A stretch of DNA of 64,000 nucleotides. It comes from Rhipicephalus microplus. Lineage: Eukaryota; Arthropoda; Arachnida; Ixodida; Ixodidae. The notes beneath the pieces were generated by a model, which did no database searches, was not told the DNA's origin, and saw nothing but the letters and a program-made list of their open reading frames with translations. Location: contig NC_134710.1 in NCBI RefSeq assembly GCF_043290135.1, forward strand, positions 206,262,692 through 206,326,691. Direction: 5' to 3'. Made by a program: the position numbers and the translations under genes. Shown here piece by piece: positions 1 to 57,910 of this stretch (its first letter is position 1; every line of letters starts with the position of its first letter).

Positions 1-1227
1 AGTGATCCAAGGCAGCGCTTTGCTACAGTGTTGCCAGAAGCTTCCCGAACTCGGCAGGCCAGGTGCTCAATCCCTGAGAACTGCGACTACGACGCCTTCC
101 CAAGCTTCCAACGTCTCGGTGCTTTTGTGACGATTTCGCGTCGGCGACAACAGCCGAGTCGAAAGGTTGACTCCATGAGAACTGCCACAGTGGCGCCGTC
201 CCACGCTGTTCGAACTTATTCAACAAAAGAGCTGTCTTGCGAAGCTTTTGTTGTGACCCGACAACTACCTGGAACACCTACAGGCGAGCGTCTAGCTGAC
301 TGGGCGCCAATGGGGTTGAAAGCATCCTAGCATACCGGCTTACGCACAATGGCGTCTGTCCAGAGGAACTGCCGGACCAAACGTAACACAACTGAGCTGT
401 GTGGCAGCTTGGGCTAGTTGGCATGGCATGACGATAGTTATAGCGCGAGAACAATACGACGACACAGAGACAAGAAGGACACGAAGGACTGAGCCACCGT
501 GGAGCACGTTCTTCAACGTTCAAACGGCAAGCTATCTATATCTACCACTTACCGCTGCTGACGGGCATCGAGGTGCGGAGTGGGTATTATGTTTTTAGCG
601 TTACCAGCAAGATGGCGCAATGAGCGCGCGTAGCAAAATCTTCACGACGCAGCAGTTGCACTCTCGTCTCCCACGCGCACTTTGCCCCGCAAAGAGCAGG
701 GGGTCGACACTCCTTACGCGTCCTTATCTCGCTGTAGGGAGGATGATACGTCTTGGCTGGCGTTCGGCTTCTACCGGAACAATTCTGTTTTAGTTACCGG
801 GTGCACAAAAATCACTGCAATTGTTGCACAGTCTACGTTAGCAAAAAGAGCGCGCCTTTCAAACACAGCAAAGTAGCAACGGAGACGCTTATTCGCGTTT
901 ATATGTACCTTGAAGTACGTTTCGTGCGTCATTTGTGCGTGAGAAAAGCGGGGCATATTTAGATCTGCTGTTAATTCTGCGCGTGACCTTGAGACTTGTT
1001 GCTATCACATTCATTGTTTCGACTTTGCGACAAAGCTGTGACATTTTTTAGACTATTCACTGGACACCGCGTCTGGTACATAATAACGGACTCTACTGCG
1101 TTCTTTCACGCTGTGCTGCTTTAAAGGCTACACAAAGTACACAGCCAGTTCCATGCTTGTCTTCTTCAACGTTAACTACGGGCTTTCATTTTTTTTTCAG
1201 TATACGAGCTAGTGCTCAAGAACTGAC
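1..1227. other. Intron downstream of exon 13, with repeat relics
   Basis: No ceramidase C-terminal exon is visible. Positions 390-500 contain a motif (GGGCTAGTTGG, then a GACGACACAGAGACAAGAAG-like tract) that I associate from memory with leaders of tick retroelements. Positions 660-1080 are an inverted relative of 3340-3780. Confidence 0.5.
660..1080 (-). repeat. Unclassified dispersed repeat, copy 1
   Basis: Read on the minus strand, 690-960 resembles 3470-3720 on the plus strand over about 250 bases. Both conceptually translate to similar peptides (pattern HAxMTxET, INAxKRL, AVF, VTxTExFR). A third partial relative, without the peptide part, lies near 12740-12820 (TTGTTGCCATCGCATTCATT). 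Family not recognised. Confidence 0.55.
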
Positions 1228-46468
<45,241 letters not shown>

Positions 46469-47797
46469 CTGCAAGTTTAGCTTCCGTTTACTACCCTCTT
46501 TAACAAAGTGATCAGAATGCTGCACTTTCCCGTCCCAGTGCACACTTGCGTGCACAAGGGGCACAGGTAACTCATTTGCAAAGCAACGAAGGTCTAAGCT
46601 GGCACATGAGTATCTAGACTCTCCTTAAGGGTGCAATCAACTTGCCATTCTACTGCAAATAAAGACGTCTTTTAAGCACTATAGCGAAATGGTCAGCCAG
46701 ACAATTGGAGCATTTGAGAATAGCACGCACATATAGCTTCGGCCGGAGAATATTTGAAGGGTTATCTCACACCCTGCCCGCACTCACCATGCCCTCTAAA
46801 TTTTAAAACAATTTTACCATGATGCTTTTTATCAAAAATGTCGAAGCCACTCGGCGAGTGACTAGATTTGTCACTTATCTTCTTGCAAGAAATTCTCTGC
46901 AGCCTTGTACAACAAATCTTAGCGTAAAAAGGCTGGTGATATTAAGATGATTCTGCTTGGAGCGAAGGTCTCTACGAAGACGTGGGGGGGGGGGGGAGGT
47001 GTTCCGGTTTCACGTAGTTGGAATAACACATACAACGTGTTCGAAACGTAGTGTGCACGCGCTTATAGTGCGCGCTTAGTGTGTGCACAGATAGTGAGCT
47101 CCAGGCGCAGTGCGTTCATGGAGGCGTGTCATCGCATTTTAGAGCTAAGATAACATTTCCTACACGCAAACAATATAGAAAGTAATGGGGCATGGTAAAC
47201 CATATAACTTTAATAATGTTTTTTTTTTGCAAGTGAGAGTGAAAGTGGTTATCGAAGACTGCACAGACGACACGTGTGTTTCATCACAAAAAAGACGTTT
47301 ATTGTTTCAGTCAACTGCCGTATCACGAAGCTGAGGGTATAAAGACATAACGTTCGACAAGTTGTTTCATTCTCTTTCTACACAGATAATAAATATAACC
47401 TTCGAGAGACACCATGCCGAGGAAGGCGTAATTACCGCGAATGAAAAGGCCGGCCACGGCTCGTATGGCGTCACAGTGATGTTACAATCATCGGGGTTTC
47501 AGCTTTCTTTCCATACCTGGAATTTGTGCCCAAATGTTAGATAGTTCTCGGGTATGAAACTCTATAAAACTATCTTTAAAGTTTAGCATATTATACAAAG
47601 ATCCATCTACTTAAGAACAGGAATTGTGTATGTTTAAGGACACTAAAGGCAACTATTAGGTCTACGTTGGTTGTTGAAATAACGGTGCATAAACCTCGTA
47701 GTGTTACATTTGTGCCAAGAAAGTGCTTGTTTTGAAATAAAATCACTTTCTAGAGGCCCGCATCGGTTTAGCGCTCTTTAATTCACCCGCCTCAAGA
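46469..47797. other. Upstream intron, unassigned
   Basis: No preceding ceramidase exon found. A 14-base G run sits near 46983-46996. Confidence 0.5.
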
Positions 47798-47874
47798 GGA
47801 ACGTCTCACGTCACTGTTGCCAACGTTGCCCGGTTTTGCCGGGCAACGTTGGCAACAGTGACGTGAGACGTTCC
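47798..47874. repeat. Perfect 36-bp hairpin, 5-base loop
   Basis: Arms 47798-47833 and 47839-47874 are exact reverse complements (GGAACGTCTCACGTCACTG...), loop TTTTG. Could be a fold-back transposon end or a replication-generated palindrome. Confidence 0.95.
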
Positions 47875-50800
47875 GACAATAATAGCAGCAGGACGAAAGT
47901 CGTGGGAGCCACAGCAGCAACAACGTTCATTGAACAATTTCCTGTCATAGCCTCCAAGATGACAGACGTGCTTGTTTCAACTGGGCCCCGCTAGATGGGA
48001 CGACCTGTCCAGTTTAACCATGCAAAAATTGCAACTTTTAAACCACTCGCACCATTCCCCGGAGTAACGTCCGGCGGTTCTTTTTTCCATGAATCAAATA
48101 GAAGCGAACAAGAAGCATTTTACTATGTCTAGACGCACAGGAGGTTCTTTATTTAGTACAGCTAGTTCGACTATTAGTGTATAATTGTAGGCAGTACCTC
48201 TCACGTCATCTGGATCATTTTGTGAATGTACTAGGCGTAGCGGATTCGTTCTCGTGCATTTACCTTAATGCTTTACTGCCATTGTCACGAACTCGCGACA
48301 TACCGAAAAACATCGAGCCAGCAAGTCATGGAAAGCGTGCCACCATTAATGACGGCAGTAAAGTACTCACGGGGAATGTAGACTTCACCTTAAAAAAATC
48401 TAGCGCTATCTCGTGTATGTTTTTTTATGCTACAACCGATTGTTTTATAACTGATGGCGGAGAGCGCAAGGCGCGTGCAAGACCACTAGTTTCTTCGTTA
48501 TTTCTCGCCTGGCTGACGCAAGTTCTAGCTTCGATCATTTTGTTTATTTAGTGTGTGCGCGCCACGCACTAAGCACGTTTTTTCTTGCAAGGTCCTCGCT
48601 TCTGGGACATTTGGAGAATTCGCCACGTACCTGTATGCATTAAAGGTGCATTTTGGATAATTTAGCAGTGTAATCACTAAACGGTTGCTATGTAAAGCTG
48701 GAAAATGGAACCATTTTTTTTATTTTCTTCGGCAGTTTTATAATTCAGGTATTAAAGAGTTAATTTCTCGGTAAGTAGGGCCCTGCCGTTGATAATATCA
48801 TTGTTTTAGAATTTTTCATACATTGAGCTTTCACCTGACGTAAGTTGTTATTTAACTTTAGTGTTGCTTTAGGAAGACGTACGTCAAAAAAAGCTGCAGA
48901 AAATGCTAAAAACGTCCTTTTGATAGGATGGTGCTCTTTGAGGCATCATCATCTATTTTTAAGCCCAGTTGAGTACGGCCGAGGGTTAGATGGAATGACA
49001 AAATTAAGAAGCTCACGGGCACAAAATGAAATGAGTTGGCCCAAGAGTGGCTGAATTTGGAGTCATTACGAAAGGCCTTCGTCCTGCAGTAAACATAAAA
49101 ATAGGCTGAAAATTATTGTGATGGTGAAAACATTGCCTAAATAGGAAATGAAGCTCAGTAGCAGATAACTACATAAGTATAAATGAATGTGTCTCAATGA
49201 CATTCCATTGGCAAGTTATCTTTTCGTCCGCTTTTCTTTCTTCCCATTTACAATACAACTACTTCTAATAACATTCCCATACTTCTCTTGGCATCATTGT
49301 CAGTTAGTTCTTATAAATATAACTAAAGGAATATGTAAACAACAAGTAATGCAAACGTACGCTCCAACGTTCAGCCATAGCGGTGAAGAAGTCAAACGAG
49401 GATGCTGAATTAGCAGTGCCGAAGGTGCGTACTACATCATTATCATTGGATAAAACGAAATTTCGAGCAACCAATTGGTAACCACGGTATCTTTTTTTAG
49501 GAATCGCGGTATCTTCTATAGAAATCTTGATGTAATTGGCTGAAAATGTGACACCAATTTATAGGTCTTACGAGTCAAAACACTGATATATTTACGAGGT
49601 GCGCCCGTAGTGGGGGACTCGTCTATAATTTTGACCACCTGGAGTTCTTGAAAAGGCACGTACTTAAATTTATGTGACTGGAAGTTATTGCATGTAGCAC
49701 CTGTCAAAATGGGGCCACCATGACGTTAATAAACCTACTCTCTCGAGCCTGATGAGTTGAGTTTATTTATCACATGCTGTTTTACAGTGGTTGGCATAGG
49801 TGGAAAATTCTGCATCAAACAGCTTGACCATGCTCCACGTCTCAGATTCACATTGGCAGCAAAATGAGAAAAGCAAAGTTTAAACGCAATCCAAACCTAC
49901 AATGCACATGCTTTGCATTGAAATCAAGTTCTACAAAAAGGAAATAATAACACGGACATATTTAACAAAGCATTTTTAAAAAAGAAAAATTAGAAGAACT
50001 AGAGAAGAATTCGTTCGCAAAAAGAAAACGAATCTGTAAAAGTATAACACCTCCAAAAAACAAAGACAGGAATTCAACAAGGAAAAGTTCTAACAGGGAA
50101 ACAAAAACTAAATGAAGCGAAGTTTTTTTTTATATATTGTGCGGGGATTCTGGCATAATACACGATATAATAGTACAGGTAAGGTAAGGTGTAGTGAGCA
50201 TAGGTTACAAAAGAAAACAGCGAAATTAATCCCTAAAAAACAAGCTGTGGTCAGGAATAAATAGACGAGTGTAGGGTTGGTCCTGATAACAAATACGATG
50301 CCTCATAGAACACGAACAAACTGTGACACAGGAGAAATGAATGAAACCGTATGTAGCTTCCTTTCCAATCCTGTCTCGTATGTTTGAACTTCCTGCTCTG
50401 ATTACTAAAGGCTTATGAACTAAGTTGCACAATGTTTTCTTACTTTACATTATGCTATAAGTCCACCCACGAGTACAAATAACGAGGATGAACAGAATCA
50501 GCGTGAATGACGCTCAATCAAACGCTCCTCTATGTACGTTTAAGCGCCCACGGTACTGCATAAAAAGTTCAACGTGACAATTCATCTGATATGAGCTTTT
50601 ATTTCTATAGAACATCCTTTAAACTCGGTGAGAAGAAACGCATCACGCGTCATGCCCTTGGGAGCTCACAGAATTCCCATAGAACCTCACCCTATAGAAT
50701 CACCAGTTGAAACCCTTCCCAGCCGAGTGAACTGCTATTGAGGTCATAAGGTCGACGCCATTCGCGGAGTCAGCTGTTTACGTTAGCCTGACGATCACGG

Positions 50801-53485
50801 TCGACGTAGTACTGTACACGCGGAATGATTCAACTGCGAGCGCGGTTTACGTGTCATTCGCTTCTACCGCGGGCCAAGTCGAGGCAAGCGTGTGAGTGAC
50901 CTTGCACGAAAACAAGCCGGCCGTGTAGTGGAGGCCCGTAAGAGAGAAAGAGAGCGTGCGAATCAGGCGGGAAAGAGAGCGATCGAGGAGGGGTAGGGAG
51001 TGAAACAGAGAAAGCAGTGGGGGGTCTCATCAAGAGAAAGAAAAGCCTGATGCTTCACTCTTGCCTATCGGCGAATAACGGAATTTTCCTTCATGGTGGG
51101 GTCAAGGCTAACTATTTCTAGAACGCTAACCCTCGCTGTGGGCCATTGATTCGCGTTTCTTTTTGAAGCTGTTTCGTAGTACTGAGGCTTCATTTTTGCC
51201 TTTTGTGCTGCAAATGTTGCGCGACCCGTTTTGACTTATATTGCAGAATAATTCATTTATTGTGTCGCCATTCCCCCTCCTCTCTCATTTCGAAGCTGTC
51301 AATAGCATCTGGTCTGAAAAGTGCTTTGCCCTTGCCCTTCAAATATCAGTATCACTTCACTTTTTTGCAAATTGTATTTCGTAGGTTTATTTTAGGTTAG
51401 TCACCTATTTCGTATAGTTGCTGTTATCCCTATGCACGTAAAGCGCTTCGTTACTGCAGCATTACTTCTTTACTTTTTTTCCGCTCACGCATGTAGTTAT
51501 AGCGAATTACCATTTTGTGGGTTTCGATTCAGTCATAATAATGTGAGAGTACACACAATGCATATTATCAATCAAATATGGATTGAAGGAAGCATAAATT
51601 AAAGTAGTAAATTTACTCAAGTGATCAAGTTTGAATTAGTTGTAGATAAAGTTTTAAAGACCATTAAAGGAGAATCAAATGTGAATCGAGACCTCGTTAA
51701 CAAATCTGAGCATATGGAACTATTTGTCATGTCTAGTTGACCGAAAGAGAACAATGAAAAGCAACAATGCAGTCGAGCGAGAATGTCAAAGGAGCTTAAT
51801 GGGTGTTCTGTGAGGCCATATGCTTTCGCCTGTGCTCTCTTCAGTGTTAGCTAAATCTAGTGGAAGTTTTCCTGTCAGGTAAGAGGCCACGGATAACGCC
51901 TAGGCAGAAATCACACTCAAAAAGTTTTTGGAAAATTTGCTAACTATCACTTCCTTTATTCTTGTATTTCAGTCATCTGTTGGCCTTACGCACAATATAT
52001 TAAAGTAAAGCTATCAATGATCTGCACGAGAATGATGAGTGCGAACGTCCGCTCTAAATGATGATGATAACTAGAATTTATTGACCTTAACCACAGAAAA
52101 ATCGTCCATGAAGTGAAGCACACCTGATGTAAAACGAGTCAGCTAAGTGTGTGAGAGATGTTAAATAGGCAGATTCCAGGATATGTCGAAAAAAATTATT
52201 ATCTATTTAGTGTTCTCACGCGTATTAATCACTAGAAAAATTCCAGCATCATCCAACTTCACTCAAAAAACCCACAGGGTCCCCTTCTAACCTGTGCATT
52301 TGCCTAAGACGATTCGCAAGCGAAATTCATCTCCTTCTTTGCCTTCAAAGTCCATGCATTGATTGTCCCCCGCAACCCTCCGAGAGTTTTATGCACCTAA
52401 CGCAGCTTTGCTTCGCCTCCAAGATCGAAGGCAGTGCAAGCTGTTTGCGCCTCGCCTGGTTTTTCATCGCCTCCGTGATCAGTCGCCTATGACCAAGCAG
52501 CAACGTCACACGACGAAGTGCCATCGTGTGACGTTATGTTACGTTACTTGAAGATCCGTAACGTCACGATGACCTCATATGATGACATGATAACGTTATG
52601 ATGACTTTCATTTGCATCCCTTCGTGTTGGAGCCACCGACTGTCACTTTCGGAGTTTTATGACCTAATAAATCGTGCTGTAGTGTACGCACACCGAGAAA
52701 TTTGCGAATTTGTAGCTGCCTTGAGGTCACCGCAGAAGCTCATAGCACGGCTCATAAAAATACTCCCAAAATATCAGAAATTTTTTAAGTTATAGACAGG
52801 AAACTCTCAGGATCACCTTCGAGCAGCCAATTCAGGTTTATGTTTACTGCTGTAAGTAAAAAAACGGTATTTCTGCTTGAAACTTAATACTTCTACGGGA
52901 GCCCTCCTTGTTGACAAGCTTTCATAATGTTGGTAAAGTGGTCTGCAATAAGCACACGAAAAAAGAATAAGTCGATTGAGGGGGAAGTGAAGGAAGAAGT
53001 TGGAATAAAATAGCGCATGACACCAGTCTGTCGTAAATTATGTGTGTTTGATGTGTTAGTTCCTAGTCGGAATGCTACAGTTTTATTACACGGAAGCCCG
53101 AAAGTGTTAATTGCAGAGGGTTAACTGCGTGTTACAGGTATATCTACGTCAGCATTTTTGAAATGAGTGAAGGTTGGAAAGAGAGTACACGGGTGTTGTG
53201 AGATGTCTTCTCCGAAACGAGTCACTCAGGTCTCGAAATTCACAGCGGTCTTGAAATTCAGGTTATGATTCAGTGCGTTTCCTTTTTTCTGATTGATGCG
53301 GTGTCACACGACAGGCGTGCACTGCTATAGATACCCTGTACGACACGCACGTTCACCCGAAGCTACCCGTTTGTCTACTTCATTCTGTGTAGACTCTAGC
53401 GCAGTTTTCCGCTAACGGAAGCTCGAGTTCGCTGCATAAAATATTTCAAGAGTGGCTACTTGGGCTGGTTGGTATTGCATTTTTG
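47875..53485. other. Upstream intron, mostly unassigned
   Basis: A short RTE-like endonuclease relic may lie near 49335-49410 (QVMQTYAPTFSHSGEEV). 50740-50960 is CpG-rich and 50937-51050 purine-rich. A 12-bp perfect hairpin is at 52502-52535. No exon found. Confidence 0.4.
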
Positions 53486-53611
53486 AAAGAAATATACTTT
53501 CTTAGTGCGCAGGGAACGTTTTCAGAAGGAAGATGGGTGCGCCTGTCCTTTCTCTTGGCTCTATCTTCCTTCTGAAAACATTCCCTGTGCACTAAGAAAG
53601 TATATTTCTTT
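53486..53611. repeat. 49-bp inverted repeat, 28-base loop
   Basis: Arms 53486-53534 and 53563-53611 pair with about two mismatches (AAAGAAATATACTTTCTTAG start). Pre-miRNA-like or MITE-like shape. Confidence 0.92.
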
Positions 53612-54216
53612 AAAAAAATAATTTTTTTCTGTAGACTATGCCGCAGTGCGATGAGTCTGGGCGTCCAAACTCTGGCGCGATTTTAAAGCATGTACTTTAA
53701 GAGCTAACGTGACTGAGGTTAATTAGGGGTCCTTCGCTATAGTATGCGTCATTTATCACGGCTAAGCTTGTAATTTTGCACCGAAAAATAACCATTCTCT
53801 CATGCTCGTCTGCGGGGGTGCTTTTATTTCACACAGATCCAACTAACCAAACTACATGTGACGTTATTCGTGAGAAGCTGCAAACTTTGCTTTTTCAAGG
53901 TCCGTCGTTGAGCGTATGTGATTCATACGAACGGCGAGGGTAAACTTGACACAGGGGCAGCATAAAAATGTGCCTCGTGCGCTTCCCTGAGTGGCGAAAT
54001 ACATCGTATTTTCCAACTTCGCAATCGTGGCGCTTGATCGAGTCCAAGAAAATCGCCATGCGCTCCGTGATTGGTCGCCTCGGTTGTTTTCCTTCTTTTC
54101 CTCCATGGCCGCTCTCACGTTGTCGTGGCTACTGACGTCAAGCGCCACAGCACTCCATCCTGCCGATCATCCTTCCGTTAAAAGGGAGAAGATTTGGGCG
54201 CGTTCGTTATTCATCG

Positions 54217-54540
54217 TTCTTCATAAAACAGAGCGCAGGCAACACACGGGGCAGAAAGAGATCGGGACAAGCGTTCGCTATCAACTGAAGTTTTATTGCC
54301 GAATCAGAGCATATATAGGCACCCATTAAAGCCACTATAAAGAGAGGAAAAGAAGAAAAAACAACGAAAAAGGAGGCGTGTCTGTGCCAAGAATTTATGC
54401 TCTTCTACAGATAACAGGATGGACGGGATACTGACACACCTCTTACCTGCCCTCACTATCTCTGCCACCTCGATGATTTCTCTAGTCATTTTTTCCCGCT
54501 GCCGATACAGTACAACTGTCTGACTGAACAATGGAACACA
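54217..54540 (-). mobile_element. Penelope-like element A, 3' part
   Basis: The minus strand encodes LFSQTVVLYRQREKMTREII, then VSIPSILLSVEEHKFLAQ: the end of the Penelope ORF after GIY-YIG. The 3' part matches 57590-57910 inverted. Continues at 56156-56340 beyond an insertion. Confidence 0.85.
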
Positions 54541-56155
54541 CACTCTTAAAAAAAGTTAGTAAAAAGGTAGCAACTGCAAGAAAATAGGTAGTAACTGCAG
54601 CACTTACTACCTTTTTTTGTACCATTGGTACCCTTTCACTACTTGTTGACTGCTTACGTTAGTAAACAGTTATTACCTGCAACTGTTACTAACTTTTTGT
54701 GGCCTGTTTACTACCTATGTTAGTCAACATTAAGTAACTAGAATGAAAGAGGTATCAACTACAGCCGTTACTAGCTTTCTTGCTCCGTTACTACCTTTTT
54801 GCTACCCGGCTGCTGACTATCTAATCCAAAACAGTACGTGATTCTGGTTCTGATACTTTGAGGGTAATTGTCTCAACGTATCAATATTAAACGAAAAAAA
54901 TACGCAGGAGATATTGCTAGATAAAAGATTTTGTTTTAAATTACGCAACATAGATATGTTGACGTCATTCTGATACTGTCGAAACGGAGAAGTACAAGTT
55001 AACTAACCATAAGCAAGTGCTACACACGTTGTAATAGACAATTACAACACAGTAAATTACAGCAAATTCACAGGACCGCAATAGAACAAGATGGTCACAA
55101 ATATTTTGGAGGATGATCACAATTAATTCCCTGCGACGCGTTTTCCAATATTATTGTTGTCTTGGCACGTCAAACCCCCAAACGATTATTACCTATTTTT
55201 CCGCTGATATATTCGCCGTGTGAAGCATTCAAATGCACCGAGACTATGTCAAAGAGTTCTGTACCTTCTTTCGGCTACTGTCAATAATGTCTTTTTGTGG
55301 CCCTTTTATAATAAATAGATATGACATATCATTTTTTTTACAAGTAAGGCTGATTAAAAGTCTTGTGCTACGTGCCCAAGCACACGTAGTCAGGTAGTAT
55401 GATATAGTACTCTAGATTCACATTTGCTATAATTCATCCTAGAACACAAGTGCTTCCCTGTACCAGACACGCATCTGCTAAGTAGGGGCTCTATATATAC
55501 CGAGGCTTGCGTTATACTGTAGTGTAAAAAATAGTGCAATTCTTAAGTCTATGTATTCTTCGCGTTCATGGCACACCACGCAAATTTACCCTAAGTTGTT
55601 TAGTAATGAGACATTAATTGACCAACATTAGCAATAAAAAACACTATGCCAATATGAATGAACAGGGTAGTATTGTTGGCTACTTCTTTTTTTCTTGAAA
55701 CCTTTAAAATTTACTACCCATTGGTGGTAACGACTAGGGTAGTGACAGTTACTAAATGATAGTAGTTGCAGCAAAGGTAGTAGTTGGTACCACCCTTGCC
55801 GTTACTAACTACGCTTACTACCAGGGTTGTAAAATATGTGACAAACCATTACTACCCCAAAGTTAGCAAACACTACTACCGTTTTTTTAAAAGTTGATTG
55901 ATTGTTTGATATGTGGGGTTTACCGTCCCAAAACTACCATATGATTATGAGAGACGCCGTAGTGGAGGGCTCCGGAAATTTTGACCGCCTGGGGTTTTTT
56001 AACGTGCGTCAAAATCTGAGTACACGGCCCTACAACATTTCCGCCTCCATCGGAAATGCAGCCGCCGCAGCCGGGATTCGATCCCGCGACCTGCAAGTCA
56101 GCGGCCGAGTACCTTAGCCACTAGACCACCATGGCGGGGCTTTTTTCCAAGAGTG
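54541..56155. mobile_element. Non-autonomous DNA element with 7-bp terminal inverted repeats
   Basis: It starts CACTCTTAAAAAAA and ends TTTTTTCCAAGAGTG. Both ends carry GTTAGTAA/GGTAGTA-type motifs; the interior has many TTACTACC/GGTAGTAA repeats and no coding frame. The empty site can be inferred from Penelope copy B (AACACACTGTGG). It contains SINE E near its right end. About 1.37 kb without the SINE. Confidence 0.75.
55893..56140 (-). mobile_element. SINE E, full length
   Basis: Full-length minus-strand SINE with tRNA-like head at 56140. Inserted in the right terminal A/T-rich part of the 54541-56155 element, with imperfect TTTTTTxxAAG flanks. Confidence 0.9.
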
Positions 56156-56340
56156 CACTGTGGTCTTGCGTCACACTTCCTACAATGGCCGGCAAGGTGT
56201 TCGTCAATCGCAGTGCTCCCGATTTTTTCGTTATGCTCCTGCAGGCGAATGTCGAGGCATCTGCCAGTCTGGCCTACGTAATGCCTGCCACATGAGAGGA
56301 TGGTGCTGTCCGTTAGACGGTGCTGTCTAATTTTCAAATG
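56156..56340 (-). mobile_element. Penelope-like element A, GIY-YIG part
   Basis: Encodes ILSCGRHYVGQTGRCLDI, RLQEHNEKIG and DEHLAGHCRKC, the GIY-YIG endonuclease of Penelope-like elements, which also carry a telomerase-like RT. Truncated upstream. Confidence 0.88.
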
Positions 56341-56530
56341 CTAGCGGCATGGGTGAAGTTGGTTTGTTTTAACTCTTATCTTTTTACTTGAAGTTGTTGC
56401 TTTTGACAACGGCATTGACCTGCAGAAGTAGGCTGTTTGCGTCTGATTGTGCGCAGCACATATTTTAAGTGATCTGTTTCACGATTGTTGTGATCGGGCT
56501 CTCTCTGACCAGCTGGGTGACTCGGGAACG

Positions 56531-56672
56531 GTAGATTGATATGTGAGGTTTAACGTCACAAAACCACCATATGATTATGAGAGACGCCGTAGTAGAGGGC
56601 TCCGGAAATTTCGACCACCTGGGGTTCTTTGACGTGCACCCAAACCTGAGCACACGGGCCTACAACATTTCC
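56531..56672 (-). mobile_element. 5'-truncated SINE F
   Basis: GATATGTGAGGTTTAACGTC to CACACGGGCCTACAACATTT; the tRNA head is absent. It abuts Penelope B. Confidence 0.88.
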
Positions 56673-56779
56673 AGACTCATGCATTGTAAAAAACTTTCAA
56701 GTATGTAAACGGCTTCTTCGTTTTTTTTAAGTAGATCAGTTCTTGGTACTATTGCGAGTAGCTCTCGTGTACAATGTCT

Positions 56780-57910
56780 TGACTGCAGCAACTCAGTCCT
56801 CACGCGAATTCTTGCATCTTTTAATCCATATTTTACGTCGCTCAATTTGACCACGGAATTGCCCGAACAGCTCAGCATCAGGTATTTATATCTGAGGTTG
56901 CATTTCAAAGACAATTACGTGTGTTGGGTCTATGAACCAAGAGCCAGCAAGCCGTTCTTAAAGTACTCATCTGAGCCCTCGAAGCTTACGAAGAGGAACG
57001 TAGTGCTTTCTCTTCGTCAAATGCTATCTGCAAGTCCTGCGATCACTTGGTGGATGAAAGCCTCCTCAAATAAGTGGCACGTTTGGAAGCCGCAGGCTAC
57101 CCTAAGCATATCATTGTCTCAGTCGCTGAAGGCCTGCATCGAAGGAAGAAGTGTGTATCACGTCGCAGTGAAAAGCAATGAACGGAACTTGAGAGAATCG
57201 CTAAAAAAAATAGAGCCAAAGAAAAGATGCCTGTAATTCCATACCTTCACAAATTGTCTCACAATATAAAGAAGGTGGGGCAGCATACTGCAGTAAAGGG
57301 TGTGTTTTCAGCACCTAACAAGCTTTTAAGCTTCTGCACGTTGAGCTATCCGATAAGAAAGCAGAAACCTGTTAGCTAAATCGCACACAAAAATGCCTGC
57401 GATTTCTGTGCAAAAGGTGTAGTGTACAGAATTTCTCTTTCATGTGGCAGGCATTACGTAGGTCAAACTGACAGATGCCTCAACGTTCGACTGCAGGAGC
57501 ATAACAAAATCGGGAACACTGCGATTGACGGACACCTTGCCGGCCATTGTAAGAAGTTTGACGCAGGGCCACAGTGTGTTTCATTGTTCAGTCAGACATT
57601 TGTACGGTATCGGCACCAGAAAAGAAAAAAAAACTAGAGAAATCGTAGAGTAGAGGCGGAAGAGATAGCGAGGAAAGCTAACAGGTGTGTCACTATCCCG
57701 CCCATTCTGTTACCTGTAAAAAAACATGGATTCTTGGCATAGACACGTGTCACTTTTTGTTGTTGTTTTTTCTCTTTTTTCTTTTCTTTATAGTGGCTTC
57801 AATGGGTGCTTACACATGCTCTAATTCCACAATAAAACTTCAGTTGATAGTGAGTGCTTGTCCTGATCTCTTTCTGTCCCGTGTTTTATGCGCTCTGTTT
57901 TATGAAGAAC
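56780..57910 (+). mobile_element. Penelope-like element B, 5'-truncated
   Basis: Encodes the end of RT (LYLRLHFKDNYVCWVYEPRA; then in another frame AGYPKHIIVSVAEGL and VIPYLHKLSHNIKKVGQ) and GIY-YIG (SLSCGRHYVGQTDRCLNV; DGHLAGHCKKF). RT palm motifs are missing and frames are broken. The 3' end ATGAAGAAC matches element A inverted. Confidence 0.88.

Noticed and set aside
48177..48551. 124-codon open frame on the plus strand
   Set aside because: No domain, no splice signals in phase, and composition like surrounding intron.
53991..54329. Signal-peptide-like start (MAALTLSWLLTSSATA) on the plus strand
   Set aside because: It runs straight into the antisense of a Penelope element and has no downstream exon.
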